DNA of 64,000 bases from Cohnella zeiphila (GCF_014212055.1 NZ_JACJVO010000032.1:1-64000); one strand, 5' to 3'; positions 44,104 through 53,177 are shown, counted from the stretch's first letter. Notes: a model not told the origin generated them from the letters alone. Made by a program: numbers and translations.

Positions 44104-45782
44104 GTGAGCGGACAAAAATCAAATATAGTATCGTTGACTTGTTTGCTGGCGCAGGTGGGCTTAGTTTTGGATTCCTTCAGACTGGTCGGTTCATGGTGAA
44201 AGCTGCTTTTGAAATGAATCGATTTGCTCAGCAGACTTATCTCCGGAATCATGCAATTGAAGAAAGTTGTATGTACAGTGATGTCGAGGATGCTTTATCG
44301 GAAGAAACAAAGAAAAAACTAGGACACGTGGACATTGTCATCGGCGGGCCTCCGTGCCAAGGTTTTTCCAATGCAAACCGCCAGAAAAACCATGCAATAA
44401 GTCTCAACAACTCTCTTGTAAAGAAGTTTGTTAAGACTGTTCTTCATTTAGATCCTAAGGCGTTTTTAATGGAAAACGTTAGTATGCTTCAATCAGAGAT
44501 TCATCGGTTTTTCGTTGCTGATGAGGATATGAGTGATATCGAGCAATATGGAATTCCTACGACAGATTCACAAATACATCTTCTTGAAATGGAATTTGTA
44601 TTCAAAGGCATAACAGAGATTATTTCGGATGCAAATATGATTTCCCGTTATTTATGGGAAGATGAAAGTTATCTCGCTTTGAATGTAGTTTTCAAGAATC
44701 GTGGGAACATGGATAAACTCAGGGCTGCGTTAATTAAACATCGGCGTAAACTAACGGCACTTGCTAAAGAACTGCTCGATATTGAAGGCGAAAACTATAT
44801 TATACAACAAGGACGGCAAGCTGGTGATGCCTTAGAACGCTATTTCAATTATGATGAAATTGATGGGCTTTGTGAAGCAATTAGACCTTCAATACTTCTA
44901 CAACGTATGCTTTCTAAAGCACTGGAAATCAAAAATAATAGAATTGTTGTTGAAAGGTTCTCTGATGAGGGTGATTTGGTTGCCCATGTGAAATCTATGT
45001 CCGTCCTGGACTACATTACGTCCATATTGGAAGCGGATTGTAACGGATATACCATCAGCAAGGGTGTTTTGTCGGCAGCAACCTTCGGTGCACCTCAAAA
45101 ACGAATGCGATATGTTGTTATGGGCATTAAAAAGCACATCGCAGATCACATCGAGTTGCCTGTGGGAACTATAAAAGAGGAAAACTTTAAAACTGTTCAT
45201 GATGCTATTGGGGATTTGGAAGCAGTTGAACCAACGACAAGAATAGAGGAAGGTAACATTGGGGTTCCAATTGGAACTGCCCCGGATGGGATTTCTGAGC
45301 TGGGGTTGTCGTTGCATGATTCAACAATATTATATAATCATGTATCTACTGCAACAACCGAGCGTGCGCTTGAGCGATTTAAGGCAATCAGACAGGGGCA
45401 AAATTTCCACAGCCTAAAGCCAGAGCTTAAAACGACCTACTCGGATTCCGAAAGAACACAGAATACGATTTATTTGCGCTTGATCTATGATGAGCCTTCG
45501 GGAACAGTAGTAAATGTTAGAAAATCAATGTGGATTCACCCAATCCATGACCGCGCGCTTAGCATTCGCGAGGCTGCGCGTTTGCAGACTTTTCCTGATA
45601 GTTTTGTTTTCTGCGGAACTAAAGATGCTCAGTACCAACAAGTGGGTAATGCGGTGCCGCCAATCCTTGCCAAGTCGATTGCAACACATTTTCTTGAATA
45701 TTTAGACGTACAGCCACAACACGTTCATAGTGTTCATGGATATATTGATGACAACCAAAGCAATTCATTGTTATTTGTCTGA
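44100..45782 (+). CDS. DNA cytosine-C5 methyltransferase, Mza-type system
   Basis: This 560-residue enzyme methylates cytosine C5 in DNA. Motif I is VDLFAGAGGLSFGF, motif IV is GGPPCQGFSN with catalytic Cys86, motif VI is MENVSM near 123, motif VIII-like is TFGAPQKRMRYVVMG near 335 and motif X is QVGNAVPPILAKSIATHF near 515. An insertion of about 190 residues separates motifs VI and VIII, longer than in simple Dcm-type enzymes. It presumably marks self DNA so that the ATPase/Z1/nuclease proteins attack unmodified DNA. The Vsr gene downstream would repair T:G mismatches arising from deaminated methylcytosine. Confidence 0.92.
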   Translation: MSERTKIKYSIVDLFAGAGGLSFGFLQTGRFMVKAAFEMNRFAQQTYLRNHAIEESCMYSDVEDALSEETKKKLGHVDIVIGGPPCQGFSNANRQKNHAISLNNSLVKKFVKTVLHLDPKAFLMENVSMLQSEIHRFFVADEDMSDIEQYGIPTTDSQIHLLEMEFVFKGITEIISDANMISRYLWEDESYLALNVVFKNRGNMDKLRAALIKHRRKLTALAKELLDIEGENYIIQQGRQAGDALERYFNYDEIDGLCEAIRPSILLQRMLSKALEIKNNRIVVERFSDEGDLVAHVKSMSVLDYITSILEADCNGYTISKGVLSAATFGAPQKRMRYVVMGIKKHIADHIELPVGTIKEENFKTVHDAIGDLEAVEPTTRIEEGNIGVPIGTAPDGISELGLSLHDSTILYNHVSTATTERALERFKAIRQGQNFHSLKPELKTTYSDSERTQNTIYLRLIYDEPSGTVVNVRKSMWIHPIHDRALSIREAARLQTFPDSFVFCGTKDAQYQQVGNAVPPILAKSIATHFLEYLDVQPQHVHSVHGYIDDNQSNSLLFV

Positions 45783-45804
45783 TGCCTGTCCAACAATGAA
45801 CTAG

Positions 45805-45830
45805 AGCACCCTTCTGGGTGTTTTCTTTTT
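45805..45830 (+). terminator. Terminator after the methyltransferase
   Basis: AGCACCC pairs with GGGTGTT over a TTCT loop, then TTCTTTTT follows. It closes the five-gene operon 22 bases after the stop codon. Confidence 0.75.
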
Positions 45831-46160
45831 GAAGATCCATACATGCGATAGCCCCAGCATTACCTTCGGGGGTATGGGAGTTAACAACGGAGTACAAGGC
45901 TTCCCATTATCGGAGACCTGGCTCACTCGCGACCGGAATGGCGACTTAATTCCATTGTAATATTTAGGAGTTTTTTTGATTTAACACTATCGTCTTGAAA
46001 ACTTTGAATTTATTTGGTATTTTAATAATGGTGTTTTCCCACATGGACTATTTGAGAAACATGGCAAATAAGAAATTGATACTTATGTGCAGGCGAAATG
46101 ACAGAAAATTTTGACGTTGTCGTTTCATGACAAGGTCTTTTTTGTTTAGCCAGTTTTGTA

Positions 46161-46265
46161 TTCCACGGTTCAAAGAACTCTCAATATCAGCATGTCGGAA
46201 GCGCTGTGCCCCCATATTGGACAAGCCGTTACTGAATGTCTGCTAGAACAGCTAGGTCTTAGATC
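46161..46265 (+). pseudogene. Remnant of a second cytosine methyltransferase C-terminus
   Basis: The plus strand reads FHGSKNSQYQHVGSAVPP and, after a frameshift, GQAVTECLLEQLGL. This matches the motif IX-X end of a cytosine-C5 methyltransferase and parallels the intact copy (FCGTKDAQYQQVGNAVPP). The rest of the gene is gone. Otherwise 45831-46335 holds no gene that I can see. It implies that another Dcm-Vsr pair once stood here. Confidence 0.65.
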
Positions 46266-46335
46266 GGACAGTTCATTGCTAGATAATTTGGAATTAATAA
46301 ATGTGCTTTTGATGATATGCTTTTTCTAAGGTTGG

Positions 46336-46767
46336 GTGATACTGTTGCCATATGATATGTTTGATCCGCAGAAACGAAGTGAAATTATGTCTCGAATTCG
46401 TTCAAAAAACACCAAGGGCGAAATAATTGTGCGAAAGTATTTGCATCGGTTAGGTTTTCGTTTCCGTCTGCATGATTCTAAATTGCCTGGGAAGCCAGAT
46501 ATTGTGTTGCCCAAATATAAGAGTGTGATTTTTGTACATGGTTGTTTCTGGCATGGCCATCAAGGATGCAAGTATTACCGCGTCCCCAAGACCAATCCTG
46601 AGTATTGGATTCCAAAGATTCGGCGAAATGTGGAAAGAGACAACGAATCAGTATGTGCTCTCTCAGCCATGGGTTGGGGGGTGGAGATCATATGGGAATG
46701 TGAATTGAAGAAGGATTCAGAGAAACGATTGGATGAACTGGCTCATTCAATCGTTTTTATAAATTAA
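46336..46767 (+). CDS. vsr: Very short patch repair endonuclease Vsr
   Basis: The 143-residue (or slightly shorter) protein nicks DNA next to T:G mismatches left by deamination of 5-methylcytosine. The catalytic Asp lies in GKPDIVLPKY near residue 54, and the zinc and His site in VHGCFWHGHQGC near 68. MSRIRSKNTKGE near residue 18 is characteristic, and PKTNPEYW follows. The start is uncertain: GTG at 46336, TTG at 46345 or ATG at 46357, with only a weak AAGG upstream. Its position after a cytosine methyltransferase is the standard arrangement. Confidence 0.92.
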   Translation: MILLPYDMFDPQKRSEIMSRIRSKNTKGEIIVRKYLHRLGFRFRLHDSKLPGKPDIVLPKYKSVIFVHGCFWHGHQGCKYYRVPKTNPEYWIPKIRRNVERDNESVCALSAMGWGVEIIWECELKKDSEKRLDELAHSIVFIN

Positions 46768-46830
46768 GCGACAAATAAGGGACGTGAGAGTTGCAGCGTA
46801 CTATAAAATGGAGGATTGTGAGGTGATTTT

Positions 46831-47150
46831 TTGAAATTTATTGATTTCGATGAAGTAAAAAAACTAAAATCCGTCATTATCAAGCTTCAAAAAAGCTCTC
46901 GGAATGAAGCTGTTGATTTCATAAAAAACGATGGATTTAATTTTCACAGACTATTTTTGCATTCAGGTTTCATTTTTGTATTTCAGCCATGTGAACTTAA
47001 TAAAATTCTGTCCGGTATGGATACTGATATCGATAGAGATACAAAAATCAAAGAAGATTTAGATTTATTGATCTTTCTGATTTCAAGAGAAAAAGACTAT
47101 GAAGAACAGATAACTCATTTAATCAATACGACTAAAGAGAGCGAGGACGA
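46831..47150 (+). CDS. Hypothetical protein, 3' end displaced by intron remnant
   Basis: About 107 residues look coding: the chain begins MKFIDFDEVKKLKSVIIKLQ (from TTG at 46831, with AGGTGA upstream) and runs to KESEDEG. I recognise no domain. After about 47150 the frame continues into group II intron sequence, so the original C-terminus is missing or was replaced. It follows Vsr by 63 bases and may belong to the same defence unit. Confidence 0.5.
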
Positions 47151-47445
47151 AGGTGCAAAACCTGTGAAAGCTGGGGATACCGGAGTGGCAGGCGCACCAA
47201 TAGGGAAACACCCGACTGGGCTACTGGCAAATAGCCGTAAGCGCAATATTGAATCGCTCTGTAACAAACGAAAGACTCGAACAGGCAGGGTATTATGACT
47301 TCTCTGCTCAGTACGAGCACTTACGTCAATTGCTCTCAAACGGTTGAACCGTCGTATACCGTACGGTACGACGGTGGTGTGGAAGGTCGGCTACTCAAGG
47401 TATGCAAGATGGGAGCGCCGGCGAATTCCCCTTGCGAAAGCTTTC
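47150..47445 (+). mobile_element. 3' remnant of a group II intron (maturase tail and domain V)
   Basis: In one plus-strand frame the C-terminal end of an intron-encoded reverse transcriptase/maturase is readable: KLGIPEWQAH, then a TAG where families have Trp, GNTRLGYWQIAVSAILNRS and VTNERLEQAG, ending at TGA 47345-47347. A second in-frame TGA lies near 47161. Directly after it, ACCGTCGTATACC and GGTACGACGGT form the hairpin expected for catalytic domain V, followed by GGTGTGGAAGGTCGG. The 5' ribozyme part and the reverse transcriptase core are missing, so the element is dead. Confidence 0.75.
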
Positions 47446-47519
47446 GAAAACGCGGTTGTTGCCGTTGTCGCTACGTAACTGAGAGAGGATTAACGGGGAT
47501 GACGATTCGGCGACCTACA

Positions 47520-47990
47520 AGGGCGCTTATTTAATCATTAGCAAACGGCACGATGCACCCGCTGAGGCGCTGAGGGTTGACGGGAAACGTTGGCGCATAG
47601 AAGTGTTCTTTTGGGCAGTCAAACAAGAGCTTGAATGAGCATTGCCATTCCACGTAGTAGTCTCACCAGCTCGCTCACATGAAACTGTGTTGTTTGCCAC
47701 GGAGACGTTGCTCACCTTTGCATTATGGCAAATGGGGCAAAGAAAAACGAGTGATCACGAAGGCTACACCCACGGTGCAATGGTCCGTTTCCTCTTTCAC
47801 TCATTGTCAGATCAGCCGGAAAACCCGCAAAGGAATCCAACGAATCTATGTTGATTTTGACATAGAGGCTCAACGCTTTACAAGTTTTATTTCGGTTTAT
47901 TTGCCCACGTCAATTCTTATGACTTGGTGGCCTCTTTTGGCGTCGCCAGATTCAGCGGGCTTCCAGTTAATTCAACAAAGTGCATAAGTC
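47520..47990 (+). mobile_element. Degenerate DDE transposase remnant (IS4-like)
   Basis: The plus strand shows ISKRHDAPAEALRV and GKRWRIEVFFWAVKQEL, the typical C-terminal signature of IS4/IS701-like transposases. Then, after frame changes, ETLLTFALWQMGQRKTSD and KTRKGIQRIYVDFDIEAQRF. Multiple shifts and stops make it inactive. Terminal repeats were not found. The interval 47446-47519 and 47991-48215 hold nothing I can name. Confidence 0.6.
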
Positions 47991-48215
47991 ATGGTATATT
48001 AAGTGCATTCGATGGAATAGACATTGCAAGTAATGTGTTGGACATTTTGCCGGGTCATCTTTCAAAAAAAGATTGTAAGGTTTAAGTAATATTTCTATGG
48101 TTATGAAATCGGACTTAAAGACTACTTCAAGACTTAATGTTCTATCAGAAGTTTTTAAACTACAACAGTATCATGCTCGAGTGGCCGCGAGGTATGACTT
48201 GGGTTCTCGAAGATT

Positions 48216-48481
48216 TTGTGTGTCTTGAGCGATGACAGATTAATTATTATCGCTCTCAGCTGCTCCTTCGACCACAAACCCAAATGTATTTTCCAAGCTT
48301 TCTATTACTTTCATTTATACATAAAGTATTTTACAGACTCACTTATCGAGCTCGCCAAAATGAACTTAGGGGACTGTAAGATTTCAGGGGACAGTAATTT
48401 TCTAACCATAATAATTGATGGTTTGAGCGGAGATATACTAAATAGGCTATCTTGGATTGTCAACACTAAACTGGACAACGA
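48216..48481 (+). pseudogene. Possible gene remnant cut by an IS3 element
   Basis: The frame SLIELAKMNLGDCKISGDSN and FLTIIIDGLSGDILNRLSWI, ending near NDYEGWV, looks coding but runs straight into the IS3 transposase end. No family is recognised. It may be the N-terminal side of a gene interrupted by the insertion, or a chance frame in AT-rich DNA. Confidence 0.3.
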
Positions 48482-49112
48482 TTATGAGGGCTGGGTTCTA
48501 GCTTCAACGGGCGTGCGGTACTCTAGCGTTCCATGAATTCGATGATGATTGAACCAATGAACGTTATCGCTGAGTTCCAGAGCCAACTGTTTCAGGCTTT
48601 GAAAGTGAGTCTGATTGGCGAATTCCGTTTTGAATATTTTGTAGGTCGCTTCTGCCACCGCGTTATCATACGGGCAGCCTTTGTTACTGAGGGAGCGGCT
48701 AATACCGAATGTCTCTAACGCTTTCGAAATCAGTTTGTTGTCGAATTCTCTTCCGCGATCGGTATGGAACATTTGAATGCGGTCCAACCGAACGGAGATG
48801 CTCACAATGGCCTTATAGACGAGTGCAGCGTCCTTCCTGGCCCCACAGCTATATCCGATGATTTCGCGGTTAAACAGGTCGACAAAAAGACATACGTAGT
48901 TCCACTTGCCTGCTACTCGTACGTATGTCAAATCGCTCACCACAACGGCGTATGGCTCTTCCTGATTGAACTTACGCTTTAATTGGTTCTTCACCTCAGA
49001 CTTATTGGAATCGCTCTTGTGCGGCTTGTATTGCGCTACCGTATACGTGGAGACCAAACCATGCTTCTTCATGATCTGTCCAATTTTACGTGTATTATGA
49101 CGGAAAATTAAT
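48482..49112 (-). mobile_element. Truncated IS3-family transposase (OrfB, IS150-like)
   Basis: The 196-residue frame plus about 12 further residues (RHNTRKIGQIMKKHG) are the C-terminal two thirds of an IS3-family OrfB. The DDE residues are in VVSDLTYVRVAGKWNYV, MFHTDRGREFDNKL and NAVAEATYKIFKTEF. OrfA, the N-terminus of OrfB and at least one terminal repeat are missing. The element is inactive and lies between the intron/IS remnants and the HNH gene, marking this stretch as an insertion graveyard. Confidence 0.85.
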
Positions 49113-49191
49113 GTCGAAAAAGGAATTTTCAGTTGAATTGTGGAATAAGTCTAATGGACTATTAAAGTTGCGTTTTTCGGAGTGAAGATAT

Positions 49192-50124
49192 ATGAAGTTC
49201 TATATCGGTGTTACGGATTATAACTGGTTTCGATATTTGGCTAATGAACAGCCGGATGAACTGAATTTTTGGCAGCCGGGTGGCAGACAATCATTTAAAG
49301 CTATCCAGGCCGATGATCTCTTTCTATTCAAATTACATAGTCCCAATAATTTTATTGTCGGCGGAGGCTTCTTTGTCCGTCATTCCTTTTTGCCTGTCTC
49401 GTTGTCTTGGGAAGCCTTTGGAAATAAGAACGGAACAAGCGATTACCTGAGCTTTCGGAATGCAATTCATAAGTACCGTAAGAGTGATTTTCGTTCGGAA
49501 CCCGATCCGACGATTGGTTGTATCATCCTCTCGATGCCATTTTTCTTTGACAAAAAGGACTGGATTCCTGTGCCCGAGGACTGGAAACCAAATATTGTAC
49601 AAGGTAAAACATATGATACCGATACTGAAATCGGACATTTACTATACTCACAAGTTCAAACTAAATTGCATAGATATTCGCTAAACCATACTGAAATACT
49701 TATGGAAAAGAATGAAGCAAATAGATACGGGTCGGAGCAAATTATTCATCCAAGAATTGGCCAGGGAACGTTTAAGATAATGGTGACTGAAGCCTATCAC
49801 CGCCGTTGTGCAATAACAGGCGAGAAAACATTGCCAGTTCTGGAGGCTGCACATATAAAGCCATATTCTCAGAATGGCCCTCATATGACAAGCAATGGAT
49901 TATTGTTGAGGAAAGATATTCATACCTTGTTTGATCGAGGGTATATCACGATCAATGCCGATTTACACATTGAGGTGAGCAAGAGGATTAAAGAGGATTA
50001 CGGTAACGGAAGAGAGTATTATGCATTCCATGGCAAGAGTTTGGCTGAAGTCCCTGACAATATTAATGAAAAACCTTCGATTCAATATCTTAGATGGCAT
50101 AATGAAAATGTGTACTTGGCCTGA
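49192..50124 (+). CDS. HNH endonuclease with PUA-like N-terminal domain
   Basis: The 310-residue protein has a C-terminal HNH nuclease: RCAITGEKTLPVLEAAHIKP near residue 204, NGPHMTSNGLLLRKDIHTLFD, then the terminal FHGK. The N-terminal half (MKFYIGVTDYNWFRYL; FKAIQADDLFLFKLH; NFIVGGGFFVRHS) resembles PUA/EVE-like modules that bind modified or flipped bases. That layout suits a modification-dependent (type IV) restriction enzyme. GGAG precedes the ATG. It stands alone, between IS debris and the helicase-nuclease gene. Confidence 0.82.
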   Translation: MKFYIGVTDYNWFRYLANEQPDELNFWQPGGRQSFKAIQADDLFLFKLHSPNNFIVGGGFFVRHSFLPVSLSWEAFGNKNGTSDYLSFRNAIHKYRKSDFRSEPDPTIGCIILSMPFFFDKKDWIPVPEDWKPNIVQGKTYDTDTEIGHLLYSQVQTKLHRYSLNHTEILMEKNEANRYGSEQIIHPRIGQGTFKIMVTEAYHRRCAITGEKTLPVLEAAHIKPYSQNGPHMTSNGLLLRKDIHTLFDRGYITINADLHIEVSKRIKEDYGNGREYYAFHGKSLAEVPDNINEKPSIQYLRWHNENVYLA

Positions 50125-50391
50125 ATATAAAGATTTTCTCTTTGTATTAAATAAAAGCATACGCGTGCAGACAAGATATTGTTGCCGCAGTTTATAACCG
50201 ATTCGCGTTTGAGAACAGAAGTAGTATTAAAACGTTGTTAATATGTGATTGATGGCGCGTAGGTGGCAGACTCTCGTAAGATTTATGAAGGTTGGCAAGT
50301 GATTTTGTCTCATTGAACCAGCTGTCGAAAAACGAAAGGAATTATGTCTTTGCCAAAATCTTGACAGAAAGAATATATAGAGGTGCGAACA

Positions 50392-52284
50392 TTGATTATT
50401 TACAGCAGCAGCGCTCGTGAATTTAGAGAGAAAGTCGATAGCAATCTGCTTACGGTATCAATCGAAGAAGCCTTCGTGAAAAAGATGGGAATGCAGCCGA
50501 GCCGCGGAGAGATTAGGGCTTGGAATAATTCGATGCAATTTATGGAGCGTGTCATTCGCAATTCCCAAATTGCGGACGATTGTGGAATCTTGATCGAATA
50601 CAACATCCCGGCAACTAGTAAAAGAGTTGATTTTATCGTAACGGGACAAGATGAGGATGGAAATAATAATTTTATCATCGTGGAACTGAAGCAATGGGAC
50701 TCGGCCAAAGCAACGGATCGGGAGGATGTGGTCCTGGCTTGTGTTGGAGGTAAGGAACGAGAAATGACGCATCCTTCCTATCAAGCATGGTCGTATAGAC
50801 AGCATTTGGAGGATATGAACGAAGCTGTTTACTCTAATCAACTTCATAGCTACTCCTGTGCCTTTCTACATAATTACAGAACTCCGCAGCCAGATCCGCT
50901 TCAGAGCGAGCAATATCAACCCATTATTCAAAAAGCGCCCTTATTTCTATCTGAAGATACGCTGAAGCTTCAGGAGTTTATCCATAAGCATACTGGTCAG
51001 GGCAATGGGATAAATCTGCTGTACCTTATCGAAAATGGGAAAATCCGCCCTTCCAAGAAGCTTATTGAACATATCGATGGATTGTTTAAAGGGAACTCTG
51101 AATTCACGCTATTGGATGAACAGAAGATTGCCTATGAATCCATCCTGAGCGAAGCGAACGACATAACAAAGAAGAAAACGATCATCGTGAAGGGCGGCCC
51201 CGGAACCGGAAAGTCGGTCATCTCGATGAACGCATTAGGCGGACTCCTCAGGAAGAAATTGAATGCTAAGTTCGTCGCCCCCAATGCTTCCTTCCGGTCG
51301 GCAATGGTCGAGACCCTGGTTAAACAACAACCCAAAAGTAAATCGAGAACGAAGGTTCTCTTCGCCGGTTCCGGTCAATTTTACGATTCTACTCCCGACT
51401 TCTTTGACGTCTTGATTGTCGACGAAGCCCACCGGCTTAAAGGGAAAGGCGCCTATATGTACCAAGGTTTGAATCAAATCGAGGATATTATCAAAGCGTC
51501 CAAGATAAATGTATTCTTTATCGATGACTATCAGCGTATTCGACCAGACGATATAGGCACCGTCGAGGAGATAAAACGAATCGCACATATGAACGGCTCG
51601 GTAGTCTTGGAGTATGCCCTGTCCGCGCAATTTAGATGTTCGGGGGCGGAGGGATTCCTGAATTGGATCGATCATATTTTTCAGATTCGAGAGACGGGCA
51701 ACTTTGACGGTTGGGATCAAGAGGCTTTTCAGTTTGTTCTCTTGGATAATCCCAATTCCGTTTATAGTCACATTAAGCAGAAAGCCGATGAGGGCTACAA
51801 AGCTCGAATGTTGGCCGGATATGCCTGGAACTGGACCGATGCGAAGGAGGGCAACCCAAATGGAGAAGTTGAAGATGTTATCATTGCGGAGCATCAGTTC
51901 AAAATGCCCTGGAATGGGCGAGCGCTGCCTACATGGGCGATAGACGAAAGAGGAGTCGAACAGATCGGGTGTGTACACACTTCGCAAGGGTTGGAATTCG
52001 ATTATGTGGGCGTCATCATCGGCAATGATCTCAAATATGATCCGGAAGCGAAGCGGATTTATGCCGACTATGAAGAATACAAGGACAAGCTTGGGAAAAG
52101 AGGGCTTAAGAATGATAACCAACAGCTAACAAAACTGATTAAAAATATATACAAAGTCTTGATCTCCAGGGGCATGAAGGGATGCTTCTTATATTGTCGT
52201 AACCCGGAGCTCCGGGATTATCTAAGGGCGCATTTAAATCGAATCTTTATGCTGGATGCGGTGTCTCAACTAGAAAGGGAATAA
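50392..52284 (+). CDS. PD-(D/E)XK nuclease-SF1 helicase (DUF2075), Nhi-like
   Basis: This 630-residue protein fuses two activities. The N-terminal region shows a PD-(D/E)XK pattern: Asp in KRVDFIVTGQ near residue 83 and ExK in FIIVELKQWD near 100. The C-terminal part is an SF1/DUF2075 helicase with Walker A KGGPGTGKSVISM near 268, Walker B VLIVDEAHRLKG near 344, motif III FFIDDYQRIRPDD, motif IV LSAQFRC, motif V VHTSQGLEFDYVGV and motif VI VLISRGMKGCF. Nhi, a single-protein phage-defence nuclease-helicase, has comparable parts, so a similar role is plausible. TTG at 50392 has AGAGGTG six bases upstream; GTG at 50383 is possible. Confidence 0.82.
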   Translation: MIIYSSSAREFREKVDSNLLTVSIEEAFVKKMGMQPSRGEIRAWNNSMQFMERVIRNSQIADDCGILIEYNIPATSKRVDFIVTGQDEDGNNNFIIVELKQWDSAKATDREDVVLACVGGKEREMTHPSYQAWSYRQHLEDMNEAVYSNQLHSYSCAFLHNYRTPQPDPLQSEQYQPIIQKAPLFLSEDTLKLQEFIHKHTGQGNGINLLYLIENGKIRPSKKLIEHIDGLFKGNSEFTLLDEQKIAYESILSEANDITKKKTIIVKGGPGTGKSVISMNALGGLLRKKLNAKFVAPNASFRSAMVETLVKQQPKSKSRTKVLFAGSGQFYDSTPDFFDVLIVDEAHRLKGKGAYMYQGLNQIEDIIKASKINVFFIDDYQRIRPDDIGTVEEIKRIAHMNGSVVLEYALSAQFRCSGAEGFLNWIDHIFQIRETGNFDGWDQEAFQFVLLDNPNSVYSHIKQKADEGYKARMLAGYAWNWTDAKEGNPNGEVEDVIIAEHQFKMPWNGRALPTWAIDERGVEQIGCVHTSQGLEFDYVGVIIGNDLKYDPEAKRIYADYEEYKDKLGKRGLKNDNQQLTKLIKNIYKVLISRGMKGCFLYCRNPELRDYLRAHLNRIFMLDAVSQLERE

Positions 52285-52291
52285 TTGATTT

Positions 52292-52338
52292 AAAAAGGGA
52301 TCTCCTCCACGTTTCCGTGGAATTGAGGTCCCTTTCGT
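52292..52338 (+). terminator. Terminator after the helicase-nuclease gene
   Basis: AAAGGGA and CCACG arms pair with CGTGG and TCCCTTT around a TTTC loop, forming a long, slightly interrupted hairpin ending in CCCTTTCG. It begins eight bases after the stop codon. Confidence 0.75.
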
Positions 52339-52435
52339 ATAGGGGGTGGGGAGCGAGCCATATTGCATGGTCCTAAAAGGTTTGGAATCAAAGGTACTAA
52401 ATTGGACCAATATCGTCGTTTAGGCGTGTTTCTGT

Positions 52436-52765
52436 TTAGCGAATCGCAGTAAGAAATAACTTCAAAAGGGCGTAAGCATCTTTACGTTGCTTCTCTGTAC
52501 ACTGTTTCAGGGCATCGATAATAAGTTCCGCTTCATTACTGTTAGCCGCTTGGTTCGAAGCCCCAAGAAGAAGTTGATCAGGAGAAAGCTTTAAGAGGGA
52601 ACAAATACTCAGCATCGTTTCGATGGACATCCCCGCTTGACCGCGTTCGATATCCGCACAAAATTTGGGCACCCGGCCTATTCGTTCTGCCAATTCTTCC
52701 TGAGAGATATCCAAAGCTTTTCTTCGTGCCCGTATGCGTTCGCCTACGGCATTTTTATCGTACAT
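52436..52765 (-). CDS. XRE-family transcriptional regulator
   Basis: The 109-residue protein has an N-terminal Cro/CI helix-turn-helix (GERIRARRKALDISQEELAE, then CADIERGQAGMSIETMLSIC) and a short helical tail. This is the type of small regulator often found next to defence or mobile genes. It converges on the helicase-nuclease gene, so it does not share its promoter. Target unknown. Confidence 0.88.
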   Translation of the reverse strand: MYDKNAVGERIRARRKALDISQEELAERIGRVPKFCADIERGQAGMSIETMLSICSLLKLSPDQLLLGASNQAANSNEAELIIDALKQCTEKQRKDAYALLKLFLTAIR

Positions 52766-52963
52766 GTCGATTCCCTCTTCTTCAAACCGAGTTTTCAGTT
52801 CCTATTATGGTGGAGTTTAGAATTGACTTTAATGAGTTTAAAAGGTACTATTTTCAGTAGTTAATAATGTATTATCTCCAGTGTTACCAGGATTGGCCTC
52901 ACTGATACCACAATTGTAAGACCGGAAATAACATCAAATTTGAGCAAGAACGGAGAGATCGGC

Positions 52964-53152
52964 GTGAAGGAATGGGCGGAGCAGATCGAAATGGAAAAAC
53001 AAAAGCTCAATCGGCTTGGAAGTGAATCTTTGGCTCAGGGAATTCCGTTGTCTGAAAACGATGCACTTCAAGCTCAAAGCAGAAAAGTGGACGAACTCAT
53101 TGTCCAATTACATAGGAAGTCGGAACTCAATCGGCAGTCCGGCCAAGCCTAA
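52964..53152 (+). CDS. Spo0E-like aspartyl-phosphate phosphatase family protein
   Basis: The 62-residue protein has the two-helix layout of Spo0E-like proteins, which dephosphorylate Spo0A~P and delay sporulation. Helix 1 is EQIEMEKQKLNRLG, helix 2 contains DALQAQSRKVDELIVQLHR. The usual SQELD signature is SRKVD here; the key Asp is kept but Gln and Glu-Leu are replaced, so activity is uncertain. I use the GTG at 52964 because GGAGAG at 52952-52957 lies six bases upstream, giving the typical family length. Confidence 0.65.
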   Translation: MKEWAEQIEMEKQKLNRLGSESLAQGIPLSENDALQAQSRKVDELIVQLHRKSELNRQSGQA

Positions 53153-53177
53153 GTTATTGGGAAGGAGGTTTTGACAA

